64,000 bases of DNA from Veillonella magna DSM 19857 (lineage in GTDB: Bacteria > Bacillota > Negativicutes > Veillonellales > Veillonellaceae). Made by a program: the position numbers and the translations under genes. Below the pieces are notes generated by a model, which searched no databases, was not told the origin of the DNA, and was given only the letters and a program-made list of their open reading frames with translations. Where the stretch lies: positions 81,397 through 145,396 of the forward strand of contig NZ_AUAN01000004.1 of assembly GCF_000428745.1 (NCBI RefSeq), given 5' to 3'. Within the stretch, counting starts at the first letter, position 1; every line of letters begins with the position of its first letter. Shown piece after piece: positions 36,528 to 45,691 of this stretch.

Positions 36528-37919
36528 TCATATACTAATTCGTTCAACCTTCGTCAACACCAAGGTATAACCAATAACGCCGCATAACGCCACCGCGCCC
36601 ACATAGGCCAGTGCATAGGCAAAGCTTCCCGTGCCATCAACAATAAACCCGATAACCAGCGGACAGGTAGCACTTCCCAGGTTTGCAAAAAAGTTGAGCA
36701 AACCACCGCTGACACCAAGATAACCGGCCGGTGCCAAATCCGACAGCAATGCTCCAGTAACGGTAGAGGCCATGGCTTGACCAAAAAACGCAACGGCCAT
36801 AAAGGCAATAATCACCGGAATGGAATCCACATAATTGGCTGCTACAATGACCGTCGAAAGCAGGAAGCCTAAAATAATCGGCAGCTTACGCGCCAACGTT
36901 TTTGACTTGCCGCTATCCAACATGCTATCTGACCACTTGCCGCCAATCAACGAACCGGCAATAGCCACCAAAAAGGGAAACATCGCGTAAAAACCACTTT
37001 TTAGAATCGTCAATCCTTTTTCGGTAACCAAATACGACGGGAACCACGTTAGAAAGAAAAAGAGCGTAGTCATAATCGAGAACTGGCCCAAGAACATCCC
37101 GATTAACCGACGATTGGTAATTAATTTTTTTGTCGCCTGCCACTGGGTAAGACGCATTGTCTCATTTACCTCTCCCTTACCGGATATCTTCGTAGACGAA
37201 GCAACAGGATTTGAATGAGTATTCACGGAGTCATTGGTATCCGGGCGCACGATCCCGGGACGCTTACCCGTTTCACCGCCCAGCAACGCACCACCGGCTT
37301 TCATATATTGCCATTCCGCATCATTTACTTCTGCCGAGTCCCCGGGAGAACGGTACCATTTGTACCATATACCACCAATCACAAAACCGATACCCCCGGT
37401 TACAAAGAAAATCATTTCCCATCCGAAGGTAACTAAAATCCAAGCCAGTACCGGCGTTAACACACCCAACGCTACATACTCGGTAGCCGTGTACGCTCCC
37501 ACCGCCAAGGCTCGCTCCCTATCGGGAAACCATACGGCTACACATTTAATGTTCGACGGCATGATGGGCGATTCGAAAAAACCCAATCCCAAACGTACGG
37601 CAATTAAATTCCACAGCTGAGATACTAGCCCCATAGCAAACGTGGCGGCTGACCACCCCACTAGAGCAATGGTCATTAAGATTCTCGGCCCTATTTTATC
37701 TAACAGTGCGCCTGCAAACGGCAAGCAAAATGCGTAGGACCAGGCAAAGGCAGAAAACAAAATACCCATCGTTGCCGGAGACAATCCCAATTCCTTTTGC
37801 ATAACCGGTGCAGCCACTGCTAAATTGCCGCGATCCAAATAATTAATGCCGATGACCAAACATAACAGAAACAGCATAAACCAACGCCGCTTTGTCGGCA
37901 TTTCCTTAACAGACTTCAT
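36528..37919 (-). CDS. MFS anion:cation symporter (glucarate/hexuronate-type)
   Basis: A 463-residue polytopic membrane protein with about 12 transmembrane helices and a cytosolic loop of about 60 residues in the middle. The N-terminal half has INYLDRGNLAVAAPVMQKEL and the family signature around RLGLGFFESPIMPSNIKCV, typical of the ACS family (GudP, ExuT, phthalate carriers). Such proteins symport sugar acids with H+. Start ATG 37919 has GGAAGG upstream; a longer in-frame start is not supported. Its location near glycerate kinase suggests glucarate, galactarate or glycerate import, but substrate is inferred. Confidence 0.88.
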   Translation of the reverse strand: MKSVKEMPTKRRWFMLFLLCLVIGINYLDRGNLAVAAPVMQKELGLSPATMGILFSAFAWSYAFCLPFAGALLDKIGPRILMTIALVGWSAATFAMGLVSQLWNLIAVRLGLGFFESPIMPSNIKCVAVWFPDRERALAVGAYTATEYVALGVLTPVLAWILVTFGWEMIFFVTGGIGFVIGGIWYKWYRSPGDSAEVNDAEWQYMKAGGALLGGETGKRPGIVRPDTNDSVNTHSNPVASSTKISGKGEVNETMRLTQWQATKKLITNRRLIGMFLGQFSIMTTLFFFLTWFPSYLVTEKGLTILKSGFYAMFPFLVAIAGSLIGGKWSDSMLDSGKSKTLARKLPIILGFLLSTVIVAANYVDSIPVIIAFMAVAFFGQAMASTVTGALLSDLAPAGYLGVSGGLLNFFANLGSATCPLVIGFIVDGTGSFAYALAYVGAVALCGVIGYTLVLTKVERISI

Positions 37920-38264
37920 ACATTCAACCTTCCTCTCTGTATATTGGAATTCTATCGTTGCCAGAGCAAATTCCAACATACTCCTACATGCCTCTCCTGA
38001 GGCGCCTACACAATGATGGTTTGTCTGCTACTCTTCTTAGCGAGCAAGAATTATGAGCTGTACAAACTTAGCTTTTATTGTGGCATAAAGAGAGTATGAA
38101 TGCAAGAGAATCTGCAAAAACTTTTTGTCAGGTGTAAGCAAACCGACCATTGCCAGTAAGTCAATTTCACTTCTTAATTATCCTTGCACAAACAAAATGT
38201 ATTTTCTTCATACTGTTATTCACTAGTAGCTGCGCTACCTTTCTTTAACTATTTCTTTAGAGAT
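37920..38264. other. Intergenic region, no gene seen
   Basis: 345 bases. It holds the upstream region of the MFS gene. I see no convincing coding frame or RNA gene; only short AT-rich stretches before the repeats. Confidence 0.6.
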
Positions 38265-38311
38265 AGTTTTGTTTAGTTTAGTTTAGTTTTGTTTAGTTTA
38301 GTTTTGTTTAG
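38265..38311. repeat. Low-complexity AGTTTTGTTTAGTTT array
   Basis: Short tandem units of AGTTTTG and TTTAG repeat about three times over 47 bases. On the minus strand this is the distal end of the decayed tail of the 38934 gene. Confidence 0.8.
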
Positions 38312-38339
38312 GAATGCGCTCGGTCTGTAGCTCGGGGTG

Positions 38340-38510
38340 TGGTTCGGTGTGTGGTTCGGTTGAACGGTAAATTTTTGCTCCATTTTTTACCATTTATCCG
38401 AACTGCAGCTCGCTTATGCGATAAATCTTTGCGCTACTTTTTACCGTTTATCCGAACTGCAGCTCGCCTATACAATAAATTTTTACCTCACTTTTTACCT
38501 TAGTGCTTAC
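38340..38510 (-). repeat. 54-bp tandem repeats, about 2.5 copies
   Basis: Units carrying TTTATCCGAACTGCAGCTCG start near 38393 and 38447, exactly 54 bp apart, with a third partial unit. 54 bp equals 18 codons. On the minus strand each unit encodes a KVKS..KIY...ELQFG-like segment ending in TAA, consistent with duplication of the 3' end of a coding sequence. Confidence 0.7.
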
Positions 38511-38607
38511 CTTAGTAGTTACCTTAGTAGTTACCCTGGTAGTTACTATAGTAGTTTCCTTACCGGTTACTGTACCACTTACCTCGCTAGTTAGTGTGAC
38601 CCTTGCT

Positions 38608-38934
38608 TTACAAATTATTTTTTCCTATCCAGCTAGTAATGAGATTTTCTTCCTCCATAGAAATCATTTCATACACTGTGGCACGATTGCCCGGTTGCGG
38701 TGTGTAACGAATACGACCGGCTTTCTGCAATGTAGCTCGTGCGCGTTTTATAGCGGATGCGGACAGGCCACTACTCATCATCAGCGATGATATAGGAACA
38801 GTAAATTTCTTTTTCCAACCGCAAGAGTTGTTATAATGCATCAGCGAATACCACAATAAACGCGCCGACGAAGATACTCCCGGATGGAAATATAACCAAA
38901 CATTAAATTGATTAACTTCTTTGATATAATTCAT
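38608..38934 (-). CDS. DnaD-like / replication-type HTH protein, apparently frameshifted
   Basis: A 108-residue product starting MNYIKEVNQFNVWLYFHP with winged-helix-like residues about 15-85 (SARLLWYSLMHYNNSCGW, SSLMMSSGLSASAIKRARATL, GRIRYTPQPGNRATVYEM). This resembles the N-terminal HTH of phage and plasmid DnaD-like replication proteins. AGGAGG lies eight bases before the ATG, so it is expressed. The frame ends at TAA 38608 shortly after a run of six A residues. With one A fewer, translation would continue to TAA at 38448 and append a VTTKVTTKV low-complexity linker of the kind common in such proteins. It is thus probably truncated by an indel. Part of the mobile debris region. Confidence 0.65.
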   Translation of the reverse strand: MNYIKEVNQFNVWLYFHPGVSSSARLLWYSLMHYNNSCGWKKKFTVPISSLMMSSGLSASAIKRARATLQKAGRIRYTPQPGNRATVYEMISMEEENLITSWIGKNNL

Positions 38935-38954
38935 GAATCATACCTCCTAAAAAA

Positions 38955-39483
38955 TGATCAGGGAAACTTCTCCCCTTCACTTATTACCATCCGGCAGCGA
39001 AGTAAATGTAAACGCCATTTACAAAATTTTTTTATTTTATTGTAATGATCTAAAAGTAGAAGCCTCATGTACAGTTTGCAAGCCACGCCTTGCAAATGAA
39101 GAAGCAAGAAAAAGCATCCTATGCGAACTCTTTAAAGCCCGATATAACAAATAAAAAAGACATCTATGTTACGTAATCCTTCATATCGAGAAGCACATAT
39201 CTTCCATGCCCATTCTTCATAAAAAACGGGAGCATCCATAGCCACATTATGCAAGATATCACTCCCTAAATTACAATACACTTTTCAAAATCAACAGTTA
39301 TAACTGACATTTTGTAAAATTTCTTCAATTTGATGAGTATAACTTTTCATTTTCTACAATTTATATTGTTTGTCAATTATAAACCTGCTATGATTGACAT
39401 ATACCAAACATAGAACAATTTTCATATTAATTGAGCAGTATAAGCTTAAAATAAACTTACAACTTTTCGCAGGAGGTGCCTTC
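38955..39483. other. AT-rich intergenic region upstream of the ATPase
   Basis: About 530 bases. The only frame over 60 codons (38954-39154, plus) lacks a ribosome site and is not called. A possible promoter for the ATPase is TTGTTT (39368-39373)-N17-TATGAT. Otherwise I see nothing recognisable. Confidence 0.5.
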
Positions 39484-40698
39484 ATGATTAAGAGAACCAA
39501 TTATTTAGATAAGATTCGTCCCTTCATCAATACTGATGTAATAAAAGTGCTAACAGGAGTGCGCCGTTCCGGTAAGTCCGTTATGTTAGAACTCCTGAAA
39601 GAAGAAATTATATCTACCGGGGTTTCTCCTTCTCAATGTATTACACTAAATTTTGAATCATTAAGTAATGCCCATTTATGTCAGGCGGATGTATTATATA
39701 AAGAAATAGCTTCACGCATTCAACAGAAATCAGATACATTCTATCTTTTCTTCGATGAAATCCAAGAGGTAACTCATTGGGAAAAGTGCATTAACTCCCT
39801 GCGTGTAGACTTTAATTGTGATATCTACATTACCGGATCAAATGCCCATCTTCTCTCAGGTGAATTAGCTACCTATTTGGGTGGTCGTTATGTAGAATTC
39901 ACTATCTACCCCTTTTCTTTTAGAGAATACCTCGAAAGTAGACACCAACAAACACCTGATTTAACCGAGCCTATAGCTTTTCAAAACTATCTCCTGACCG
40001 GCGGTATGCCATTCTTATCACAGCTTTCTTATGATACGACCTCTATCACACAATATCTTCGCGATATATACAACTCTGTTATTCTAAAAGATGTCGTTCA
40101 ACGCAATAGAATCCGTGATATAGATTTATTAGAGCGTATTATCTCCTATGTCATGGCTAATATCGGACATACCTTCAGTGCTCGTAGTATAGCGAATTAT
40201 TTAAAAAGCGAACAACGCAAAGTAGCTCCAGAAACGGTCTCAAATTATATCCAAGCTTGCTGTAATGCCTATCTGCTTTATCAAGTAAAGCGTGAAGACA
40301 TTGTAGGAAAGAAAATACTTTCTATCAATGAAAAATATTATCTTGTTGATCACGGAATTAGAGAAGCGGTATATGGAAAAAATACGCAAGACATTGATCA
40401 ACTATTAGAAAATATTGTTTACATGGAGTTATTACGTCGAGGTTACTCTATATCCGTAGGAAAAGTTAATAATAAAGAAATTGATTTTATTGCCACTTGT
40501 AATAATTCCAAACTATATGTACAGGTTGCCTATTTGCTAGCATCAGAAGAAACAATCTCCCGCGAGTTTGATGTATACAACACAATACAGGATAACTACC
40601 CCAAGTATGTCGTCTCCTTGGATGAGTTCGATATGAGCCGAAATGGCATTAAACATAAAAATATCCGTGACTTTTTACTTATGAAGGAATGGAAATAG
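39484..40698 (+). CDS. AAA_14/DUF4143 family ATPase
   Basis: A 404-residue protein. The P-loop is LTGVRRSGKSVML (about residues 25-35), the Walker B-like FYLFFDEIQEV lies near residue 95, and the sensor-like IYITGSNAHLLSG near 120. The C-terminal DUF4143 part, a PD-(D/E)XK-like fold, includes EIDFIATCNN and YVQVAYLL. The function of this widespread family is not established; it is often found in multiple copies and near mobile elements. Start ATG 39484 has a GGAGGTG site; an upstream in-frame ATG at 39394 lacks one. AT-rich composition suggests acquisition. It lies between two Rpn remnants. Confidence 0.87.
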   Translation: MIKRTNYLDKIRPFINTDVIKVLTGVRRSGKSVMLELLKEEIISTGVSPSQCITLNFESLSNAHLCQADVLYKEIASRIQQKSDTFYLFFDEIQEVTHWEKCINSLRVDFNCDIYITGSNAHLLSGELATYLGGRYVEFTIYPFSFREYLESRHQQTPDLTEPIAFQNYLLTGGMPFLSQLSYDTTSITQYLRDIYNSVILKDVVQRNRIRDIDLLERIISYVMANIGHTFSARSIANYLKSEQRKVAPETVSNYIQACCNAYLLYQVKREDIVGKKILSINEKYYLVDHGIREAVYGKNTQDIDQLLENIVYMELLRRGYSISVGKVNNKEIDFIATCNNSKLYVQVAYLLASEETISREFDVYNTIQDNYPKYVVSLDEFDMSRNGIKHKNIRDFLLMKEWK

Positions 40699-40859
40699 TA
40701 TTATTTATGCATTGGAGCCTGGACAATTCCACCATACAGGCATCACTCAGTTTAGCCGAACTATGCTTTCCTATCAGTCATTTTGCTTTCTCACCTGTTA
40801 ATGATATCGGTATTGATACTCACGAAGACCAGGCATGCGTAGTCCTCTTCTCTATTTTT

Positions 40860-41133
40860 TAGGAAGAAAGAGCCTCATAATAGCGATGGAGAATTAACTA
40901 ATATAAAAGTCAATGAAACACAGGAGATGGCCTATATGACCTACGAAACGGAATTACTGGTACGACATAATGATGGCATTCGTGAAGGAATAGCTATTGG
41001 ACGCAAGGAAGGATTATCTCAGACTACCTTGTCTATGGTAGAAAATAATGTTCCTGCTGAATTGATAAGTAGATATACATCATTGACTATTCAAGAAATC
41101 ACGGAACTAGCCAAGAAGCATAATTTACTATGA
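40860..41133 (+). pseudogene. C-terminal fragment of an Rpn family nuclease/transposase
   Basis: The frame carries MAYMTYETELLVRHNDGIRE, GIAIGRKEG and ends LTIQEITELAKKHNLL, the typical C-terminus of Rpn (PD-(D/E)XK transposase-like) proteins. Upstream in the same frame (from about 40860) further family-like residues are found without a start and without the nuclease core. An ATG at 40927 could give a 68-residue peptide, but the catalytic domain is missing. Between 40699 and 40860 I see only degenerate sequence. Confidence 0.7.
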
Positions 41134-41157
41134 GCTATATAACCTAAAAATATACCA

Positions 41158-41197
41158 AAATGCGAAGATCAAATGAATGACCTTCGCATTTTTTTGT
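41158..41197. terminator. Bidirectional terminator
   Basis: Stem AAATGCGAAGATCA / ATGACCTTCGCATTT (about 13 bp) with T-tract on the plus strand and A-tract on the other side. It separates the Rpn fragment from the aldolase gene, which converge. Confidence 0.85.
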
Positions 41198-41203
41198 TAA
41201 TAC

Positions 41204-42100
41204 CTATATTATCCCATTCTCTTTTAGAATGCACTCAACCTTGGCATATTCTTCCGGTATAATATCCATCCCCGGTGCCTTAGTAAATGTCGAAATTGGT
41301 AAACCGGTTGCTTTAACAGCTGCTTTCATAGCTACAATAAATAATCCTGTCACTTCATAAATTCGCATAAGAGAAGCGATTTTTTCTGCACAAGCAACAG
41401 CTGCTACCTTATCATTATCCTCATACGCTTTATGCATTTTTACAAATACTTCAGGTACAACGTTGGTTAATCCGCAGAGCACTCCATCACCACCTGAAAT
41501 TCTATTCACCATATAATATTCATCAAATCCCGATAGAACTGAAAAGTCAGGACGGATAGGTTTTACAGCCTGGCATAAACGTCGTGTATGACTGATATTG
41601 TCTACGGTATCTTTAATCCCCACAATTGATGGACAATTTTCGGCAAGGTAAGAAACAACTACCGGAGATAAGTCACTACCCGTACGGTCCGCAAAGTTAT
41701 ACAGCATAATTGGCAATTTCACTGCATCCGCAATAGTTTTAAAATATTGTTTTGCCGCCTCTTCTGTAGGACCAAAATAATACGGCGAAATAATATTAAT
41801 TGCATCGGCTCCGGCTGTTTCAGCAAAATTTGCCAGTTCAATTACATCACGTATATCTGTGCCACCGACACCAATAATAACTTGAACACGCTTATTAATT
41901 AGCTTAACCGCAAATTCAATAAATTTCTTTTTTTCCTCCAAGGAGATAGCATAAAACTCGCCCAGACTACCAAAAAACAAAATACCATTTAATCCTGCTT
42001 CTACTAAATGATTAATATGAAGCTCCATATTGGCATAATCAATTTCACCATTGTCTTTAAAGATAGTGATAATCGGAGAATACACACCTTTAAACATCAT
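41204..42100 (-). CDS. Dihydrodipicolinate synthase/NAL-family aldolase (YjhH/YagE-like)
   Basis: A 298-residue TIM-barrel class I aldolase. Family blocks: GSLGEFYAISLEEKK, VIIGVGGTDIRD, ISPYYFGPTEEAA, LYNF (catalytic Tyr) and GIKDT with the Schiff-base Lys near residue 165. The neighbourhood (GntP permease, D-xylonate-type dehydratase, divergent IclR) matches E. coli yjhFGHI. So the likely role is cleavage of 2-keto-3-deoxypentonate to pyruvate and glycolaldehyde. KDG cleavage or plain DapA activity cannot be excluded. AAAGGTG precedes the start. It is the last gene of a three-gene operon. Confidence 0.85.
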   Translation of the reverse strand: MMFKGVYSPIITIFKDNGEIDYANMELHINHLVEAGLNGILFFGSLGEFYAISLEEKKKFIEFAVKLINKRVQVIIGVGGTDIRDVIELANFAETAGADAINIISPYYFGPTEEAAKQYFKTIADAVKLPIMLYNFADRTGSDLSPVVVSYLAENCPSIVGIKDTVDNISHTRRLCQAVKPIRPDFSVLSGFDEYYMVNRISGGDGVLCGLTNVVPEVFVKMHKAYEDNDKVAAVACAEKIASLMRIYEVTGLFIVAMKAAVKATGLPISTFTKAPGMDIIPEEYAKVECILKENGII

Positions 42101-42130
42101 AATATCACCTTTCTTATACTAAATCATCGC

Positions 42131-43477
42131 TTATACAAATTCTGCTAAAATCATAATAAATACTAGCCCAAGTACCGATTGTAATGTTGCTAGCACAGTC
42201 CATGTAGCAAAAGTTTCTTTCAATGTTAGACCAAAATATTCTTTAACCATCCAAAACCCAGCATCATTTACATGCGAAGCTATCGTACTACCTGCACCTG
42301 TTGCCAGTGTTACCAATGCTAAGTTGACATCATAAGCCCCTAACACAGGCACTACCAAACCTGCGGTAGATAGGGCTGCTACTGTTGCTGATCCTAAAGC
42401 AATACGAAGAATCGCTGCTACCATCCATGCCAGTAAAATTGGCGAAAATGAACTATTAGCAAAGAAAGTTCCTATATACTTCCCTACGCCACCGGCAATA
42501 AGCACCTGCTTAAACGCGCCGCCACCGCCGATAATCAATAACATCATTCCAATAGCTGCGATAGAGGATGCGCATGAACCCATAATATCCTTTGCAGATA
42601 TTCCTCTTCTAATACCCATAGTATACATAGCAATTACAATGGATATCAACATGGCAATTGATGGCTGTCCACAAAATTCCACGAATTGTAAAATCACAGA
42701 CCCATGCATTCCCGTTGCCAATTTTATAGTTTGAGCCAATGTCGCTATAATCATCAAGATGACCGGCAGCATAGACGTAAGAATACTAATTCCAAAACCG
42801 GGCATCTCCTCATCTCTAAACGACTTCACTTCGCCAAGAGCCTTGATATCACCTTGTTTACTAAAAGCAGACGGGACTAACCGTTTTGCAATAGCCAAAA
42901 AAATTGGACCAGCTAATACAACCGTAGGTACAGCAACAATAATCCCATACACAAGTACCGTTCCTAAATTTGCTCCATACTCACCGGCGATAACAGTAGG
43001 TCCTGGATGCGGAGGCAAAAAGCAATGAGTTGCTAATAGCGAGGACAACATAGGAATTCCTAAGTATAAAGGGTTCACCTTCATTTCTCTTGCAATCGAG
43101 AAAATAATAGGAAGCAACAGAACTAATCCTACTTCAAAGAACATAGCAATACCAACGATAAAGGATGCCACTACCACAGCCCATTGAATTTTCTTTTCCC
43201 CAAAAATTCGTATAAGGCTAAGCGCTATTTTTTGTGCCCCACCGGCATCAGCTACTAAACGACCGAGCATGGCACCTAACCCAAAAATCAGTGCAATATG
43301 TCCTAATGTACTCCCTATACCTGCTTCAAGCGTTGTAGCTATTTTAGCCATAGGTATTCCAAAAGCTAATGCCGCTCCCGTTGACACCAACATAAGGGAT
43401 ATAAATGTATTTAACCTAAATACAGAAATAAGTACTATTAAAAGCACCACTGCTACAGCAGTAATTATTAATGGCAT
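42131..43477 (-). CDS. GntP-family sugar-acid permease (YjhF-like)
   Basis: A 448-residue protein with about 12-14 membrane helices. It shows the GntP hallmarks LPPHPGPTVIAGEYGANLG, the G-rich segment AIGMMLLIIGGGGAFKQVLI and ATGAGSTIASHVNDAGFWMV. The family imports gluconate, idonate or other aldonates by H+ symport. It lies 30 bases before the aldolase and 20 bases after the dehydratase, thus in the same operon. Pentonate as substrate is inferred from context. Confidence 0.9.
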   Translation of the reverse strand: MPLIITAVAVVLLIVLISVFRLNTFISLMLVSTGAALAFGIPMAKIATTLEAGIGSTLGHIALIFGLGAMLGRLVADAGGAQKIALSLIRIFGEKKIQWAVVVASFIVGIAMFFEVGLVLLLPIIFSIAREMKVNPLYLGIPMLSSLLATHCFLPPHPGPTVIAGEYGANLGTVLVYGIIVAVPTVVLAGPIFLAIAKRLVPSAFSKQGDIKALGEVKSFRDEEMPGFGISILTSMLPVILMIIATLAQTIKLATGMHGSVILQFVEFCGQPSIAMLISIVIAMYTMGIRRGISAKDIMGSCASSIAAIGMMLLIIGGGGAFKQVLIAGGVGKYIGTFFANSSFSPILLAWMVAAILRIALGSATVAALSTAGLVVPVLGAYDVNLALVTLATGAGSTIASHVNDAGFWMVKEYFGLTLKETFATWTVLATLQSVLGLVFIMILAEFV

Positions 43478-43497
43478 AGTAATCTACTCCTTCGTAG

Positions 43498-45474
43498 TTA
43501 TTTTTTCAAACCTAATGCTTTCTTACCTGCTTCCAATACTTCGATAATTTTATCCACATCATAAACATTGCCTTTCCATGCACCTCCACTAACATCCTGC
43601 AGTGCAGCCCATAAACGGGTGTCATCCGGTAAATCATCATCAGGCTTAACATCGGGATTTGTTTCTCGTCTAGCTAACTCTTCTGCCCCTTCCTCATAAG
43701 TTAAAGGATGATCTTCTGTACCAATAAAGTTTAAGCTACCCTCTAATTTATTCATATCTACAATAATTTCTACTATGTCACCGTCGCGCAACTTACCGAT
43801 AGGGCCACCTGCCAAAGCTTCCGGTCCAACATGACCAAAACATGCTCCTGTCGATACTCCAGAGAATCGTGCATCTGTGATAAGGGATACATGCTTTCCG
43901 AAAGGAAGGTGTTTAAGTGCCGATGTCAACTGATAGGTTTCTTCCATTCCTGTTCCCAATGGACCTCCGCCCATGACAACCATAATATCCCCTGCAACTA
44001 TTGTTCCCGCATTTTTCAATGCTTTTATAGCCGCCTTTTCTGATGCAAAGACCTTAACTTTCCCCGTATGACGGAAAACATTATCTTTATCAATAACACT
44101 GGGATCTATAGCTGTTGACTTTACAACGGCCCCTTCCGGAGCAATGTTGCCAACAGGGAATGTAACAGTAGAGCCGATTCCTCTTTCCGCTGCCCTGCTT
44201 GGTGTAAAAATTACTTCATTAGGATCAACATTATCGGCCTCTAATAATTGTTTACGACAAGCAACTCTACGTTCAGAGTTTTCCCACCAATCTAAATTTT
44301 CTTTTAATGTACTGCCGGTAACCGTCAATACATCTTCATGCAGAACACCTAATTTACGCAAATGAAGCATTACTTCCGGTACTCCACCAGCCATAAATAC
44401 ATCTACGGTAGGATAGTTCACAGGACCTATTGGCAATACACTGACCAATCTCGGGATTTCTTTATTGATACGAGACCAGTCTTCCACTGTTGGCATTTTA
44501 CATCCCGCCGCATGAGCTATGGCCGGTAAATGAAGAAGCAAGTTTGTAGACCCACCAAAAGCAGCATGAATTATCATCGCATTTTCTATTGCTTTGTCTG
44601 TAATAATATCCTTTGTCGTAATTCCTGCTTTTGCTAGTTGCAAAACAGCGCGTGCTGACTTAGCTGCAATATCCTTCCATATTTCTTGACCTGACGGTGC
44701 CAATGCTGAATGAGGAAGTGCTAATCCAAGACCTTCAGCAATAACTTGAGAGGTACCTGCTGTTCCGAAGAATTGACATCCACCACCAGCTGATGCACAA
44801 GAACTACACCCCAGTCGTGAAGCATCTTCCAAGGAAAGCTCCCCATTCGCATAACGAACACCTATTGTCTGAATCGTGCCTAAATCTTCACCTTCATTAG
44901 GAGCCAATGTAGCACCGCCAGGAACTAGAATAGTTGGTAAGTCATGCATCCCCGCCAGTGCCATCATCATAGCCGGCAAACCTTTATCACAAGAAGCAAA
45001 CCCCATAGTAGCTTTTCTTGTTGGCAAAGATCGTATTAGTCTACGCATAACAATGGAAGCGTCATTTCTATATGGTAATGAATCGAACATTCCTGTTGTA
45101 CCTTGACTGCGACCGTCACAGGGGTCTGTTACGAATGTAGCATGTGGCACTAATCCCATCTCTTTAATTGTTCTCGCCGCTACATCCATTTGAATATCTA
45201 ATTCAAAATGCCCATTATGCAAACCAACTGCAACCGTTTCATTATCGTCACCTCGCATACCGCCTTTAGTGCCTATTAACATTACATCACCATTGGCCAA
45301 CTCGTCAGGATTCCATCCCATCCCTGCATTAATCGTCATGCCAAAGATATTTCCACTAGGAGATTCCTTAAGCAATGAAGGTGTCAAAGGTAGCTTTCCT
45401 TTAGGCCCCTCCGCATGAGTAGCCGCTTTATAAATTGCATGGTTTTCATTGCTAAATAGATTCTTAACAGACAT
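43498..45474 (-). CDS. yjhG: D-xylonate dehydratase-like (YjhG/YagF family)
   Basis: A 658-residue IlvD/EDD-superfamily enzyme of the long YjhG/YagF type. It has near-identical blocks to my memory of E. coli YjhG: GMTINAGMGWNPDEL, TDPCDGRSQGTTGMFDSLPY, NDASIVMRRLIRSLPTRK, SCDKGLPAMMMALAG, AAFGGSTNLLLHLPAIAHAA and ITDARFSGVSTGACFGHVGP. Cysteines in DPCDG, SCDKG and GGGCQFF are positioned to bind the Fe-S cluster. It should dehydrate D-xylonate (or a similar aldonate) to the 2-keto-3-deoxy acid. First gene of the operon, under a promoter with two operator-like repeats. Confidence 0.9.
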   Translation of the reverse strand: MSVKNLFSNENHAIYKAATHAEGPKGKLPLTPSLLKESPSGNIFGMTINAGMGWNPDELANGDVMLIGTKGGMRGDDNETVAVGLHNGHFELDIQMDVAARTIKEMGLVPHATFVTDPCDGRSQGTTGMFDSLPYRNDASIVMRRLIRSLPTRKATMGFASCDKGLPAMMMALAGMHDLPTILVPGGATLAPNEGEDLGTIQTIGVRYANGELSLEDASRLGCSSCASAGGGCQFFGTAGTSQVIAEGLGLALPHSALAPSGQEIWKDIAAKSARAVLQLAKAGITTKDIITDKAIENAMIIHAAFGGSTNLLLHLPAIAHAAGCKMPTVEDWSRINKEIPRLVSVLPIGPVNYPTVDVFMAGGVPEVMLHLRKLGVLHEDVLTVTGSTLKENLDWWENSERRVACRKQLLEADNVDPNEVIFTPSRAAERGIGSTVTFPVGNIAPEGAVVKSTAIDPSVIDKDNVFRHTGKVKVFASEKAAIKALKNAGTIVAGDIMVVMGGGPLGTGMEETYQLTSALKHLPFGKHVSLITDARFSGVSTGACFGHVGPEALAGGPIGKLRDGDIVEIIVDMNKLEGSLNFIGTEDHPLTYEEGAEELARRETNPDVKPDDDLPDDTRLWAALQDVSGGAWKGNVYDVDKIIEVLEAGKKALGLKK

Positions 45475-45493
45475 TCCGTTTCTCCTCCTTTTG

Positions 45494-45528
45494 TTCTTAT
45501 ATACGAACTATAAATTCTTATATACGAA
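45494..45528. promoter_or_regulatory. Two IclR-type operator repeats
   Basis: TTCTTATATACGAA occurs at 45494-45507 and again, identical, at 45515-45528, 21 bp apart (two helical turns). Each is an imperfect palindrome (TTCGTATATAAGAA in reverse). They lie between the promoter start and the dehydratase start, where bound IclR would block transcription. Confidence 0.7.
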
Positions 45529-45540
45529 TTCCATGCTTTT

Positions 45541-45569
45541 ATTGTAATTACAAAAAAGTATTATGTCAA
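45541..45569 (-). promoter_or_regulatory. Promoter of the dehydratase-permease-aldolase operon
   Basis: Minus strand TTGACA (45569-45564), 17-bp spacer, TACAAT (45546-45541). The predicted start lies immediately before the two operator repeats. Confidence 0.8.
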
Positions 45570-45691
45570 TGATTATTCAACATATATTGTGAATTTTATT
45601 CCACGTACTAATAATTTTTTTTATTTTTCTCTACACTTTGCTATAATATTTGGTACAGTTGCAAATTCTACGACTAGATAGGAGGAAAGAT

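Noticed and set aside
38503..38790. Plus-strand frame LTLVVTLVVTLVV
   Set aside because: Shadow of the repetitive linker region of the minus-strand DnaD-like gene.
38954..39154. 66-codon plus-strand frame beside the DnaD-like gene
   Set aside because: No ribosome site before the ATG, no recognisable motif; it lies in the upstream region of the minus-strand gene.
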